Part shown: positions 1-8,009 of the stretch, piece by piece
Position numbering within the stretch: the stretch's first letter is position 1
Layout: every line of letters begins with the position of its first letter
From: Kangiella marina
GTDB lineage: Bacteria; Pseudomonadota; Gammaproteobacteria; Enterobacterales; Kangiellaceae
NCBI RefSeq assembly: GCF_039541235.1
Contig: NZ_BAABFV010000002.1
Span: 496,001-560,000, forward strand
Length of the DNA stretch: 64,000 bases
Reading direction: 5' to 3'
Position numbers and translations under genes: made by a program
Notes under the pieces: generated by a model
Told to the model about the DNA's origin: nothing
Databases searched by the model: none
Seen by the model: the letters and a program-made list of their open reading frames with translations, nothing else

Positions 1-545
1 TCATGGAAATCATCAAGTGGGATTTGTGCTTGGTCAGCGAGGGGAAGTAACGCTGCCACCGAAAAGTCAGCCAATGTTAATGCATTACCGACAAGGTATT
101 CTTTATCGTGTAAATGGTCATTAAGAATGGTGGCGTAGTATTTAAAATCTTTTCCTGCGTTTTGGATAGCTTGGGCATCGGGCTCTCCGAGACCGTATTT
201 AGGCTTGATGATATTTTCAAAGTAGTAAACGCCAGTTGCCGGTAAGAAGTGAGCCATATCCCAGCTGAGCCAGCGTAACACTTCGACTTGACGCTCATCA
301 GTGGGCCACAATTCAGAATTAGCCTGCCGAGCGAAGTAACACATGATGGCTATGGATTCCCAAAGAAAGCCATCATCAGTTTCTAATAGCGGTACTTTAC
401 CGTTCGGATTCTTACCTAAGAACTCAGGCTTTTTATGCTCTCCTTGACCGAGATCAACTCGGATAAATTCAACGGGCAACTGTAGGTATTTAGCCACGGC
501 ACAGGTTTTGTAGCAATTTGCGGTTTGTTCGTAATACAGTTTCAT
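1..545 (-). CDS. Glutathione S-transferase family protein (C-terminus cut by window edge)
   Basis: The reading frame stays open from the ATG at 545 down to the window edge (181 codons), so the gene is partial. The N-terminus (MKLYYEQTANCYKT) starts a thioredoxin-like fold. It continues with an NPNGKVPLLE segment containing the cis-proline expected for glutathione binding and a WESIAI segment where GSTs bind the gamma-glutamyl group. The all-helical C-terminal domain follows and is truncated. Family members conjugate glutathione to electrophiles or reduce peroxides in the cytosol; the substrate cannot be told. Its ATG overlaps the stop of the upstream MarR gene (ATGA at 542-545), so the two are translationally coupled and probably co-regulated. 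Confidence 0.88.
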   Translation of the reverse strand, partial: MKLYYEQTANCYKTCAVAKYLQLPVEFIRVDLGQGEHKKPEFLGKNPNGKVPLLETDDGFLWESIAIMCYFARQANSELWPTDERQVEVLRWLSWDMAHFLPATGVYYFENIIKPKYGLGEPDAQAIQNAGKDFKYYATILNDHLHDKEYLVGNALTLADFSVAALLPLADQAQIPLDDFH

Positions 546-961
546 GGTGTCTCCTTGTCTGTTTGCACTGTCCCAGGGTTTTTGAGGGATTGCTGTACCT
601 CTTTCCAAGAAGGATACGCTTCCTCCAACTTGTTTTTGCCTAACTGCGTAAGCTGCCACGCCCTGACCCTTGCGTCGTCTGTGGCCGCTGGCTCAATCCA
701 GCCTTTCTTTTCCATAACAGCGGCTCCTCGCGTCATCGTGGTACGCTCCAGAACCAGAAAGTCCGCCAACTCAGTGACTGGTGTTGGACCCTTAAGCTTT
801 AACGTCGCCAGCACTGAAAACTGTGTTGCTCGAAGACCGTGAGGCCTTAACTTTTCTTCATACAAGCGTGTAATGGCTCTAGCTTGTCGTCGAGCTTCTA
901 AGCAGTAGCAATCCTTCGTTTCATAAAACTTAGGCATTTCGGGATTAGAGGGACTATTCAT
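542..961 (-). CDS. MarR-family transcriptional regulator
   Basis: This 139-residue protein has the MarR winged-helix layout. An N-terminal dimerisation helix carries two cysteines (DCYCLEARRQARAITRLYEE), then come a helix-turn-helix (TPVTELADFLVLERTTMTRGA) and the wing (KKGWIEPAATDDARVRAW). The size is typical of the family. MarR proteins are dimeric repressors of detoxification or stress genes, and the Cys pair near residues 18-20 could be redox-sensitive (inference). It is followed with a 4-nt overlap by a GST gene, its probable target. The ATG at 961 has no good ribosome-binding site; an internal ATG eight codons later is an alternative start. A 12-bp palindrome sits directly upstream. Confidence 0.9.
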   Translation of the reverse strand: MNSPSNPEMPKFYETKDCYCLEARRQARAITRLYEEKLRPHGLRATQFSVLATLKLKGPTPVTELADFLVLERTTMTRGAAVMEKKGWIEPAATDDARVRAWQLTQLGKNKLEEAYPSWKEVQQSLKNPGTVQTDKETP

Positions 962-968
962 TTTTTAA

Positions 969-980
969 GTGTATATACAC
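969..980. promoter_or_regulatory. Palindrome upstream of the MarR gene, candidate autoregulatory operator
   Basis: GTGTATATACAC is a perfect 12-bp palindrome 8 bp upstream of the MarR start codon. MarR regulators commonly bind such dyads in their own promoter. The binding assignment is inference. Confidence 0.4.
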
Positions 981-1097
981 GCATCTGCTTATGTCAAGAA
1001 TTGATTGTTTTATAATCAATATTTGCAATCAGGTTGACGTTTAGTTGAATTTAAACCTGTTGAAATACAGAAATATAGCGTTTTGGAATGTTCTCGT

Positions 1098-1103
1098 TAT
1101 AAT
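1098..1103 (+). promoter_or_regulatory. Possible -10 element for trpS
   Basis: A consensus TATAAT lies about 50 nt upstream of the trpS start. No convincing -35 hexamer is seen 16-18 bp before it, so this is a weak call. Confidence 0.3.
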
Positions 1104-1150
1104 GGACAGTCTTATAAATTTATATAAAAAGTTACTTCAAAGGATATCCA

Positions 1151-2368
1151 TTGAGTTCTATATCTGTTGGCCAAAAGCGCGTTCTATCCGGCATGCGTCC
1201 TACGGGACCATTACATTTAGGGCATTACCATGGGGTTTTAAAGAATTGGGCACAAATGCAGCATGAGTATGAGTGCTTTTTCATGGTTGCTGATTGGCAT
1301 GCCTTGACCACCAATTACGATGATACGTCGAAAATTGAAGGCTATGTCTGGGACACAGTGATTGATTGGCTGGCGGCGGGGATTAATCCGAGTGCATCGA
1401 CTATTTTCGTGCAGTCGAAGGTGCCGGAGCATGCTGAGCTGCATCTGCTCATGTCGATGACGACTCCTTTGGGCTGGTTAGAGCGAGTTCCGACTTACAA
1501 AGAGCAGCAGGAAAAGCTTCAAAATAAAGACTTATCGACTTATGGCTTCCTTGGCTACCCATTATTACAAGCGGCTGATATCTTGGTTTATCGCGCTGGC
1601 AATGTTCCAGTAGGGGCTGATCAAGTGCCGCACGTTGAAATGACGCGTGAAGCAGCTCGCCGGTTTAATCATTTCTTTGGTAAAGAGCCGGGCTTTGAAG
1701 AAAAGGTCATCGAAGCCATCAAGAAAATGGGCAAGAAAAATGCTAAGTTATACAAAAGCTTACGCAAGAAATTCCAAGAGGAAGGCGATCAGTCTTCTTT
1801 AGAAACTGCTCAAGCTTTAGTGGAAAGTCAGGCCAATATTTCGTTGAACGATCGTGAGCGCCTGTATGGCTATTTAGATGGCGCAGGAAAAGTTATATTG
1901 CCTGAGCCGAAAGCTCTGCTAACACCAGTATCGAAAATGCCAGGGCTCGATGGACAGAAAATGTCGAAGTCTTACGGCAACGCTATTTCAATGCGCGAAC
2001 CAAGAGAGTCTGTGGAAAAGAAAATTCGTACGATGCCAACCGATCCGGCACGTGTTCGCCGCGATGATCCGGGTGATCCTGAGAAGTGTCCTGTGTGGGA
2101 GTTCCATAAAATCTATTCTTCTGACGAAGTGAAAGAGTGGGTGAAAAAAGGCTGCACTTCTGCGGGCATTGGTTGTGTTGAGTGTAAACAACCTGTGATT
2201 GATGGCGTTTGTGCAGAGCAGCAGCAATTCCTAGAGCGTGCAAAAGAATATGAAGAGAGCCCAGAGATTATTCGCAATATTGTCTCGGAGGGCTGTGATA
2301 AAGCCCGTGATGTGGCTCGCGAGACGATGGATGATGTCCGCCAAGCCATGGGGCTTTCGTACAAGTAA
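1151..2368 (+). CDS. trpS: Tryptophanyl-tRNA synthetase, long form with four-cysteine motif
   Basis: The protein attaches tryptophan to tRNA-Trp. At 405 aa it is longer than the common form of about 330 aa. The class I signatures are present: HLGH at residues 22-25 (HIGH-type) and KMSKS at 270-274. The C-terminal part has four cysteines, C313, C335, C342 and C345 (spacing CX21CX6CX2C). This closely resembles the [4Fe-4S] motif described for Thermotoga maritima TrpRS (CX22CX6CX2C), so a cluster near the anticodon-binding region is plausible (inference). The start is TTG at 1151, supported by AAGGA about 7 nt upstream; no upstream ATG fits. scpA follows 22 nt downstream on the same strand. Confidence 0.95.
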   Translation: MSSISVGQKRVLSGMRPTGPLHLGHYHGVLKNWAQMQHEYECFFMVADWHALTTNYDDTSKIEGYVWDTVIDWLAAGINPSASTIFVQSKVPEHAELHLLMSMTTPLGWLERVPTYKEQQEKLQNKDLSTYGFLGYPLLQAADILVYRAGNVPVGADQVPHVEMTREAARRFNHFFGKEPGFEEKVIEAIKKMGKKNAKLYKSLRKKFQEEGDQSSLETAQALVESQANISLNDRERLYGYLDGAGKVILPEPKALLTPVSKMPGLDGQKMSKSYGNAISMREPRESVEKKIRTMPTDPARVRRDDPGDPEKCPVWEFHKIYSSDEVKEWVKKGCTSAGIGCVECKQPVIDGVCAEQQQFLERAKEYEESPEIIRNIVSEGCDKARDVARETMDDVRQAMGLSYK

Positions 2369-2390
2369 TTCTACATATTGAGAACCGATA

Positions 2391-3317
2391 ATGACTGAGC
2401 AAAACGGCGAAAGCCAAGAACAGGTTAAAACGACTGAGCAAGAGCAGCATCCTAGTGCTGACCATGTTCAGGAGGAGATGCCGTTTGCTTTAGTTGACGG
2501 TGAGCAAGTTGAAGATTTTCCTCAGGATCTTTATATCCCGCCCGATGCGTTGGAGGTGTTTCTAGAGGCATTTGAAGGGCCTTTGGACTTACTTCTGTAT
2601 TTAATCAAGCGCCAGAATGTCGATATTCGTGATATTCCTATTGCTCATATTACTGAGCAATACATGGAGTACGTCGAGTTGATGAAGGCGTTACACCTTG
2701 AGCTTGCAGCAGAGTATTTGGTGATGGCTGCCATGTTGGCGGAGATTAAAAGTCGCGTCTTGTTACCGAGACCGCCTTCTAATGAAGAGGAAGAAGATGA
2801 TCCTCGTGCGGATTTGATTCGCCGCCTCCAAGAGTATGAGCAGTTCAAACAAGCTGCTGAGGATATTGACGAATTACCTAGAATGGGGCGCGACACTTAT
2901 CAGGTTAGTGCCAAAAAACCTGATATGAACATCATCAAGCCTGAGCCTGAAGTTGAGATGAAAGAGCTTCTGCTTGCATTGAGAGATGTGCTTAAGCGTG
3001 CTGAAATGTTTTCAAGCCATCAGGTTAAATTTGAAGCTTTGTCTGTGCGTGAGCGTATGGGTAAGGTGCTCGACCGAATTTCGGCACAAACGTTTACTGA
3101 TTTCGCTAAGCTATTTGACCCGGAAGAGGGGAGAGCAGGCGTGGTGGTGACCTTTTTGGCCATTATGGAGTTGGCAAAAGAGTCGTTGCTAGAAATCATT
3201 CAAAGCGACAATTATGGTCCTATCCATGTTAGAGCGAAAACTAGCGGAAGTCTCGAAGGTGAAGAGGATATCGAGGACGTGTTGGCTGAAGTTGAAACCA
3301 CAAGTGATCAAGCATGA
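2391..3317 (+). CDS. scpA: Segregation and condensation protein A (kleisin)
   Basis: ScpA is the kleisin subunit that bridges SMC heads together with ScpB in chromosome condensation. The N-terminal family signature is visible around residues 50-130: EAFEGPLDLLLYLIKRQ, the DIRDIPIAHITEQY segment, and EYLVMAAMLAEIKSRVLLP. The C-terminal winged-helix end (VVVTFLAIMELAKESLLEI) is also present. The first 45 residues are an acidic, Gln-rich extension. The stop overlaps the scpB start (ATGA, 3314-3317). The position trpS-scpA-scpB-rluB is a standard gammaproteobacterial arrangement. Confidence 0.95.
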   Translation: MTEQNGESQEQVKTTEQEQHPSADHVQEEMPFALVDGEQVEDFPQDLYIPPDALEVFLEAFEGPLDLLLYLIKRQNVDIRDIPIAHITEQYMEYVELMKALHLELAAEYLVMAAMLAEIKSRVLLPRPPSNEEEEDDPRADLIRRLQEYEQFKQAAEDIDELPRMGRDTYQVSAKKPDMNIIKPEPEVEMKELLLALRDVLKRAEMFSSHQVKFEALSVRERMGKVLDRISAQTFTDFAKLFDPEEGRAGVVVTFLAIMELAKESLLEIIQSDNYGPIHVRAKTSGSLEGEEDIEDVLAEVETTSDQA

Positions 3318-4192
3318 GTATGAATATAGACAAGATCAAATGCATCATTGAAGCTGCTTTGTTAGCCGCAGGTAGTACCTTATCGAAAGATCGAATGGTG
3401 GAGTTGTTTGCGGAAGAAGAAAAAGTGAAGACCGCTGATATCACCAAAGCTTTAGAGATGTTAGAGCAGGAAACTGCTGGGCGTGGTGTAGAGTTGGTTG
3501 AGGTTGCTACCGGCTTCAGGTATCAAGCGAGACAAGATTACGCCGAGTGGATAGCCAGATTATGGGAAGAGCGCCCATCACGCTATTCACGGGCCTTGCT
3601 TGAGACCTTATCATTGATTGCCTATCGCCAGCCGACGACTCGTAGTGATATTGAACAGGTGCGCGGTGTTGGCGTTAGCTCCTCGATTGTTAAAACGCTT
3701 CTTGAGCGTGAGTGGATTCGGGTGGTTGGGCATCGTGATGTTCCGGGCAAGCCAGCGCTTTACGCTACCACCAAATACTTCCTAGATTACTTTGGTTTAA
3801 AGAGCTTGGATGAATTGCCGTCTTTGGCTGAAATTAAAGATTTAGACAACTTAAATCCTGAGCTTAAGTTTGATGGTGATGAAGATACTGTTGAAGAGAA
3901 TAAGACTGCTGACGATGAAAGTTCAGCCGCTCAAGATGGCGTAGAAGTACCTGAACAAAATTCAGAGCAGGAGTCTGCTTCTGTCGAAGAAGACAGCGAT
4001 GCAGATGGAGCTGATGCTAGTGAAGAGTCTAGTGAGGCAGAAGAATTAACTAGCGACGATAAAGCCGAATTAGAATCCGAGGCAGCTGAGCAGCCAGAGC
4101 AGTTTCCGGCTGATACTGATGAGCAGGAAACGGGCTCTTCTGAAGGCGAGGAAGAAAGCGAGTCTAGCTTAAAGCCTACAGAGCTTCATTAG
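3314..4192 (+). CDS. scpB: Segregation and condensation protein B with long acidic tail
   Basis: ScpB is the winged-helix partner of ScpA in the SMC complex. The conserved core spans about residues 5-185 and includes LETLSLIAYRQPTTRSDIEQ and the GVGVSSSIVKTLLEREWI and GHRDVPGKPALYATT segments. From about residue 190 to the end (292) the protein is almost entirely Glu/Asp/Ser, a low-complexity acidic tail of roughly 100 residues beyond the usual family core. It is translationally coupled to scpA through an ATGA overlap. Confidence 0.94.
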   Translation: MSMNIDKIKCIIEAALLAAGSTLSKDRMVELFAEEEKVKTADITKALEMLEQETAGRGVELVEVATGFRYQARQDYAEWIARLWEERPSRYSRALLETLSLIAYRQPTTRSDIEQVRGVGVSSSIVKTLLEREWIRVVGHRDVPGKPALYATTKYFLDYFGLKSLDELPSLAEIKDLDNLNPELKFDGDEDTVEENKTADDESSAAQDGVEVPEQNSEQESASVEEDSDADGADASEESSEAEELTSDDKAELESEAAEQPEQFPADTDEQETGSSEGEEESESSLKPTELH

Positions 4193-4295
4193 TAAAACCT
4201 ATAAAAAAGAACATATTTGCAAAGCCCATCTAGGTATTGATTTACTGATTTTTATATAATTAATCGATAATAACGATATTACCTAAGATGTAACT

Positions 4296-4817
4296 ATGGG
4301 GGTTGGCTTGAGTATATTTGATAAAATCCGCTCATCCTTGTCGACATCTCGTGTCGATGATGAAGCGGAGCAAGATGAAGTTACAAGAGAGCGCCGAAGA
4401 AATAAGCGTATTAATGCCCGTCCAGGCACAAAGATGCTGATCATTGATGACTCTAAAACGATCTGTACTTTGCTGAAGAAAATGCTGATTCAGAATCGAT
4501 ATGAAGTCGGAGTCGCGCTTGATGGTGAAACGGGACTAAAACTGGCTTTAGAGCATCAGCCGGACTTGATTTTCCTAGACATCGTGCTTCCTGGAATCAA
4601 TGGCTTCCAGGTTTTAAGAGAGCTGCGCAAGGATAATAGAACTAAGAATATTCCGGTTATCATGATCAGCGGTAACGTTCTAGCGACAGAAAAGTATTAT
4701 GCGGAACGTATTGGTGCCGATGATTTTATGAAAAAACCTTTCTCGCGCTATGAAGTGTTCCATCGATTAGAAAATTTTATTGGCTTGGATAAGCGCATTC
4801 GACGCCTAGCCTCTTAG
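4296..4817 (+). CDS. Single-domain response regulator, PilG/PilH-like
   Basis: The protein has a receiver domain from about residue 47 to 165. MLIIDDSKT gives the acidic pocket, FLDIVLPGINGF the phospho-acceptor Asp, MISGN the Ser/Thr switch region, and MKKPFS the conserved Lys. No output domain follows. About 45 charged residues precede the receiver. Receivers of this type act in twitching or chemotaxis-like pathways (PilG/PilH), but no pil/che genes are nearby, so the pathway is not established. Start choice is uncertain: ATG at 4296 has no ribosome-binding site, whereas the in-frame TTG at 4308 is preceded by GGGGG. Confidence 0.8.
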   Translation: MGVGLSIFDKIRSSLSTSRVDDEAEQDEVTRERRRNKRINARPGTKMLIIDDSKTICTLLKKMLIQNRYEVGVALDGETGLKLALEHQPDLIFLDIVLPGINGFQVLRELRKDNRTKNIPVIMISGNVLATEKYYAERIGADDFMKKPFSRYEVFHRLENFIGLDKRIRRLAS

Positions 4818-4903
4818 TTAAACACCAAAATAAGTGCAGTTATACTCGACTGCACGTCTCTAAACCCCTAAAATTGTACCAATATTCATGTTTTAAGGCC
4901 GTT

Positions 4904-5746
4904 ATGTCTAAACAGAGAGCTGACTCACAGCGCAAAAATGACAAGTCAGAAAAGTTACAAAAAATCCTAGCCAATGCGGGACTCGGTTCACGTCGTGAAA
5001 TTGAAAAGTGGATTGCTGATGGCCGCGTGAGTGTTAATGGTTCGATTGTTCAATTGGGTGAACGCGCCACTGACAAAGACACGATCCGCGTAGACGGCCG
5101 GGTGATTAAGATTATGCCATCGGAGGAGGTTTATACTCGAGTGATTGCGTATCACAAACCTCTGGGCGAAGTGTCTACTCAGAAAGATCCTGAGGGCAGG
5201 CCGACAGTATTTGATAAATTACCACGAACCAGCTTTGGCCGCTGGATTAGTATTGGCCGTCTTGATATTAACACCACGGGATTGCTGCTATTTACCAACA
5301 ATGGCGAGCTGGCTCATCGACTGATGCATCCGTCCTACCAAGTGGAGCGTAAATATGCCGTGAGAATTCATGGTGAAGTCACCGATGAAATGCTTAAGAA
5401 CTTGAAAGACGGTGTTTTGATTGATGGTGATATGTGCCAATTCAATTACATTCAACCGGGCGGTGGTGAAGGCGCTAACCAGTGGTATGAAGTTGGTCTG
5501 TCCGAAGGTAAGAATCGCGAGGTCAGAAAATTGTGGCAGTCGCAAGAGGTTGATGTTTCTCGCCTCATTCGGATCGAGTACGGCCCCGTGGAGCTTCCTA
5601 AGAGTCTGAGCCGAGGCCGTTGGATGGATTTGAATGAAGAGCAGATAAAGAAAGTTGCTGACTTGGTGCAATTAGAAGTTAAGCCGAGAAAAGCCCAACC
5701 AAAGCCAAGTAGCAGCAAACGCAAAAATATTTGGAAAAAGGGGTAG
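4904..5746 (+). CDS. rluB: 23S rRNA pseudouridine(2605) synthase
   Basis: RluB isomerises a uridine in helix 93 of 23S rRNA. The N-terminal S4 RNA-binding domain (KLQKILANAGLGSRREIEKWI, and VSVNG) is followed by the RsuA/RluB catalytic domain with GRLDINTTGLLLFTNNGEL, which holds the catalytic Asp. The GKNREVRKLWQS motif follows. A Lys/Pro-rich tail ends the protein. The ATG at 4904 was chosen because AAGG lies 5 nt upstream; the frame also extends to a TTG ten codons earlier without support. It sits downstream of scpAB, as in many gammaproteobacteria. Confidence 0.92.
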   Translation: MSKQRADSQRKNDKSEKLQKILANAGLGSRREIEKWIADGRVSVNGSIVQLGERATDKDTIRVDGRVIKIMPSEEVYTRVIAYHKPLGEVSTQKDPEGRPTVFDKLPRTSFGRWISIGRLDINTTGLLLFTNNGELAHRLMHPSYQVERKYAVRIHGEVTDEMLKNLKDGVLIDGDMCQFNYIQPGGGEGANQWYEVGLSEGKNREVRKLWQSQEVDVSRLIRIEYGPVELPKSLSRGRWMDLNEEQIKKVADLVQLEVKPRKAQPKPSSSKRKNIWKKG

Positions 5747-5752
5747 AGGCTA

Positions 5753-5770
5753 AAGTCACAAAACTGTCAC
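5753..5770 (+). promoter_or_regulatory. Pho-box-like site upstream of ppk
   Basis: AAGTCACAAAACTGTCAC matches the 18-bp Pho box (two 7-bp repeats separated by 4 A/T) at 14 of 18 positions by eye, with the second repeat nearly perfect. It covers the -35 position of a TGTAAT -10 element at 5787-5792 (17-bp spacing), the geometry expected for PhoB activation. The regulator gene is not in this window. Confidence 0.55.
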
Positions 5771-5838
5771 ATTAGCTAGACGTGGCTGTAATGCAGATTT
5801 GCTATATTCATAAGTCATTTTTGAAGCGGCAGATCTCG

Positions 5839-7980
5839 ATGAATAAAGCTTTAGCACGACCTTCACAGCAAGCTATACCGGCTAAGAGCAGGGAATTAAC
5901 GTTTGATAAGCTTACGGGGATGAATCTGACTAATCCTACGCACTATCTCAATCGAGAGCTGAGCCTATTGGCATTCAACTGGCGTGTGTTACAGCAAGCT
6001 CTCGATCCGAGCATTCCTTTACTGGAACGGATTCGCTTTATCTTTATTTGTAGCAACAACCTCGACGAGTTCTTTGAAGTTCGTGTCGCAGGCTTGCGCC
6101 ACAATTTAGCGCGCGGCGATACAAAGCCCAGCCTTAATGGTGCTTCTACTGAACAAGTATTACGTGAGATTAATATTCGAGCGCATGAGCTAGTAGACGA
6201 GCAGTACCGGATTTTCAACGAAGAGCTGTTGCCCAAGTTAGCCCAAGAGTCGATTCAGTTTTTGCCGTCTCATGAATGGAACGATGATCAGTATAAGTGG
6301 CTAAAAAAGTATTTTAAGCATCAAGTGATGCCAGTAATTAGTCCTATCAGCCTTGATTTAACGCATCCATTTCCGCGGTTGGTAAACAAAAGTTTGCACT
6401 TTCTTTTGCATCTCCATGGCAATGACGCTTTTGGCCGTGATTTAGAGTATGCAGTGCTTCATATGCCTCGCTCATTGCCTCGAATCATTGAGTTACCAGA
6501 CAATGTCGGTGGCACTAAAGCGCATAATTTTGTCTATTTATCATCGGTGATTTCGGAGTTTGCCGAAGACTTGTTTCCGGGGATGGAAATCCACGGTTGT
6601 TATCAGTTTCGCCTGACTCGAGATAGTGATTTGCTGCTCGAAGAAAACTCGATTGAAGATTTAGCCAGCGCGCTTAAGCGTGAACTGCAGTCTCGTAATT
6701 TTGGAGCAGCGGTTCGATTAGAGGTTGGGAAGTCTTGCCCCAATAAGATTGTAAACTTCCTACTACAAAAATGTAATTTAACCGCTGATGAGTTGTATCG
6801 CGTTGATGGCCCGGTCAATCTAAATCGCTTAATGTCGTTGCCTGAGCTGGTCGAGCGGCCGGATCTGAAGTTCAGTGGTTTTACGCCTAAAGTCCCTGCG
6901 GATATGGTTCGTCGAGGGATTTTTGAAGTTATCAGTGAAAAGGATGTTTTGCTCCATCATCCGTATCAAAGCTTCCAGCCTGTTGTAGACTTGATTAGAC
7001 AAGCTGCGGCAGATCCTGCTGTGATGGCGATCAAACAAACCCTTTATCGGTCGGGGAGTCATTCGGCTATTGTAGAGGCCTTGATTGAGGCGTCTCACGC
7101 CGGAAAAGAAGTCACGACCGTGGTTGAGCTGCGAGCACGATTTGATGAGGCGGATAATATTGAGTTAGCACAAAAACTTCAGGAGGCTGGGGTTTTAGTG
7201 GTGTACGGTGTGGTCGGCTATAAAACACACGCCAAGATGACACTGGTCGTTCGTAAAGAAGAAAAAAGCAAAAAACTGATGCGCTTTGTGCATCTTGGGA
7301 CGGGAAATTACCATGCGGGAAATGCCCGCTTGTACACTGACTATAGCTTGCTAACGGCTAACCAAGAAATCTGTGAAGATGTGCATAAGGTTTTTCAGCA
7401 GCTTACAGGAATGGGGAAAGTGTATGAACTCAATCAGTTGTGGCATGCACCTTTTACCTTACACAAAAATTTACTCAAAGCCGTCGATCGCGAAACTAAG
7501 AATGCTTTAGCCGGCAAAAAAGCTCGTATGATCATTAAACTGAATTCACTTACCGATCAGTCTTTAATCGAGGCACTGTATCGTGCGTCAATTGCTGGAG
7601 TCAGTATTGATTTAATCGTGCGCGGTGTTTGTTGCTTGTCTCCAGGCGTCGAGGGTGTATCGGAAAATATTCGAGTTCGTTCCATTATTGGTCGTTTCCT
7701 AGAGCACTCTAGAGTGTATTATTTTTATAATGATGGCGATGAAAAGTTGTATGCTGCTTCGGCTGACTGGATGGAACGGAACTTGTATCATCGAGTTGAA
7801 ACATGCTTTCCTATTTTGCAAAACGACCTAAAGGCGAGAATGCTTAAAGAGTTGAACATGATGCTGGAAGACACCGAGCAAAGTTGGATCTTGCAGCCGA
7901 ACGGAGAGTATCAAATTCAATCTAGCGCTAAGCCTAAGCAGAAAGTACAGCAGCTTTTATTGGACCGCCTTTCGCGGTAA
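5839..7980 (+). CDS. ppk: Polyphosphate kinase 1
   Basis: PPK1 reversibly polymerises the gamma-phosphate of ATP into polyphosphate. The typical N-terminus (YLNRELSLLAFNWRVLQQALD, then ERIRFIFICSNNLDEFFEVRV) and the catalytic-domain segments DPAVMAIKQTLYRSG, GYKTHAKMTLVV (with the His that is phosphorylated in the family), HLGTGNYHAGNARLYTDYSL and ADWMERNLYHRVE are all present. The frame is open back to 5782, but that region holds the Pho box/-10, so ATG 5839 is preferred. ATG 5920, nearer the E. coli-type N-terminus, is also possible. It converges with ppx. Confidence 0.93.
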   Translation: MNKALARPSQQAIPAKSRELTFDKLTGMNLTNPTHYLNRELSLLAFNWRVLQQALDPSIPLLERIRFIFICSNNLDEFFEVRVAGLRHNLARGDTKPSLNGASTEQVLREINIRAHELVDEQYRIFNEELLPKLAQESIQFLPSHEWNDDQYKWLKKYFKHQVMPVISPISLDLTHPFPRLVNKSLHFLLHLHGNDAFGRDLEYAVLHMPRSLPRIIELPDNVGGTKAHNFVYLSSVISEFAEDLFPGMEIHGCYQFRLTRDSDLLLEENSIEDLASALKRELQSRNFGAAVRLEVGKSCPNKIVNFLLQKCNLTADELYRVDGPVNLNRLMSLPELVERPDLKFSGFTPKVPADMVRRGIFEVISEKDVLLHHPYQSFQPVVDLIRQAAADPAVMAIKQTLYRSGSHSAIVEALIEASHAGKEVTTVVELRARFDEADNIELAQKLQEAGVLVVYGVVGYKTHAKMTLVVRKEEKSKKLMRFVHLGTGNYHAGNARLYTDYSLLTANQEICEDVHKVFQQLTGMGKVYELNQLWHAPFTLHKNLLKAVDRETKNALAGKKARMIIKLNSLTDQSLIEALYRASIAGVSIDLIVRGVCCLSPGVEGVSENIRVRSIIGRFLEHSRVYYFYNDGDEKLYAASADWMERNLYHRVETCFPILQNDLKARMLKELNMMLEDTEQSWILQPNGEYQIQSSAKPKQKVQQLLLDRLSR

Positions 7981-8009
7981 TGACACCTTTAAGCTTTAAC
8001 TCTTAAGCT

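Noticed and set aside
1045-1266. 73-aa ORF before and overlapping trpS
   Set aside because: It lies over the trpS promoter and start in another frame, with no ribosome-binding site or recognisable sequence.
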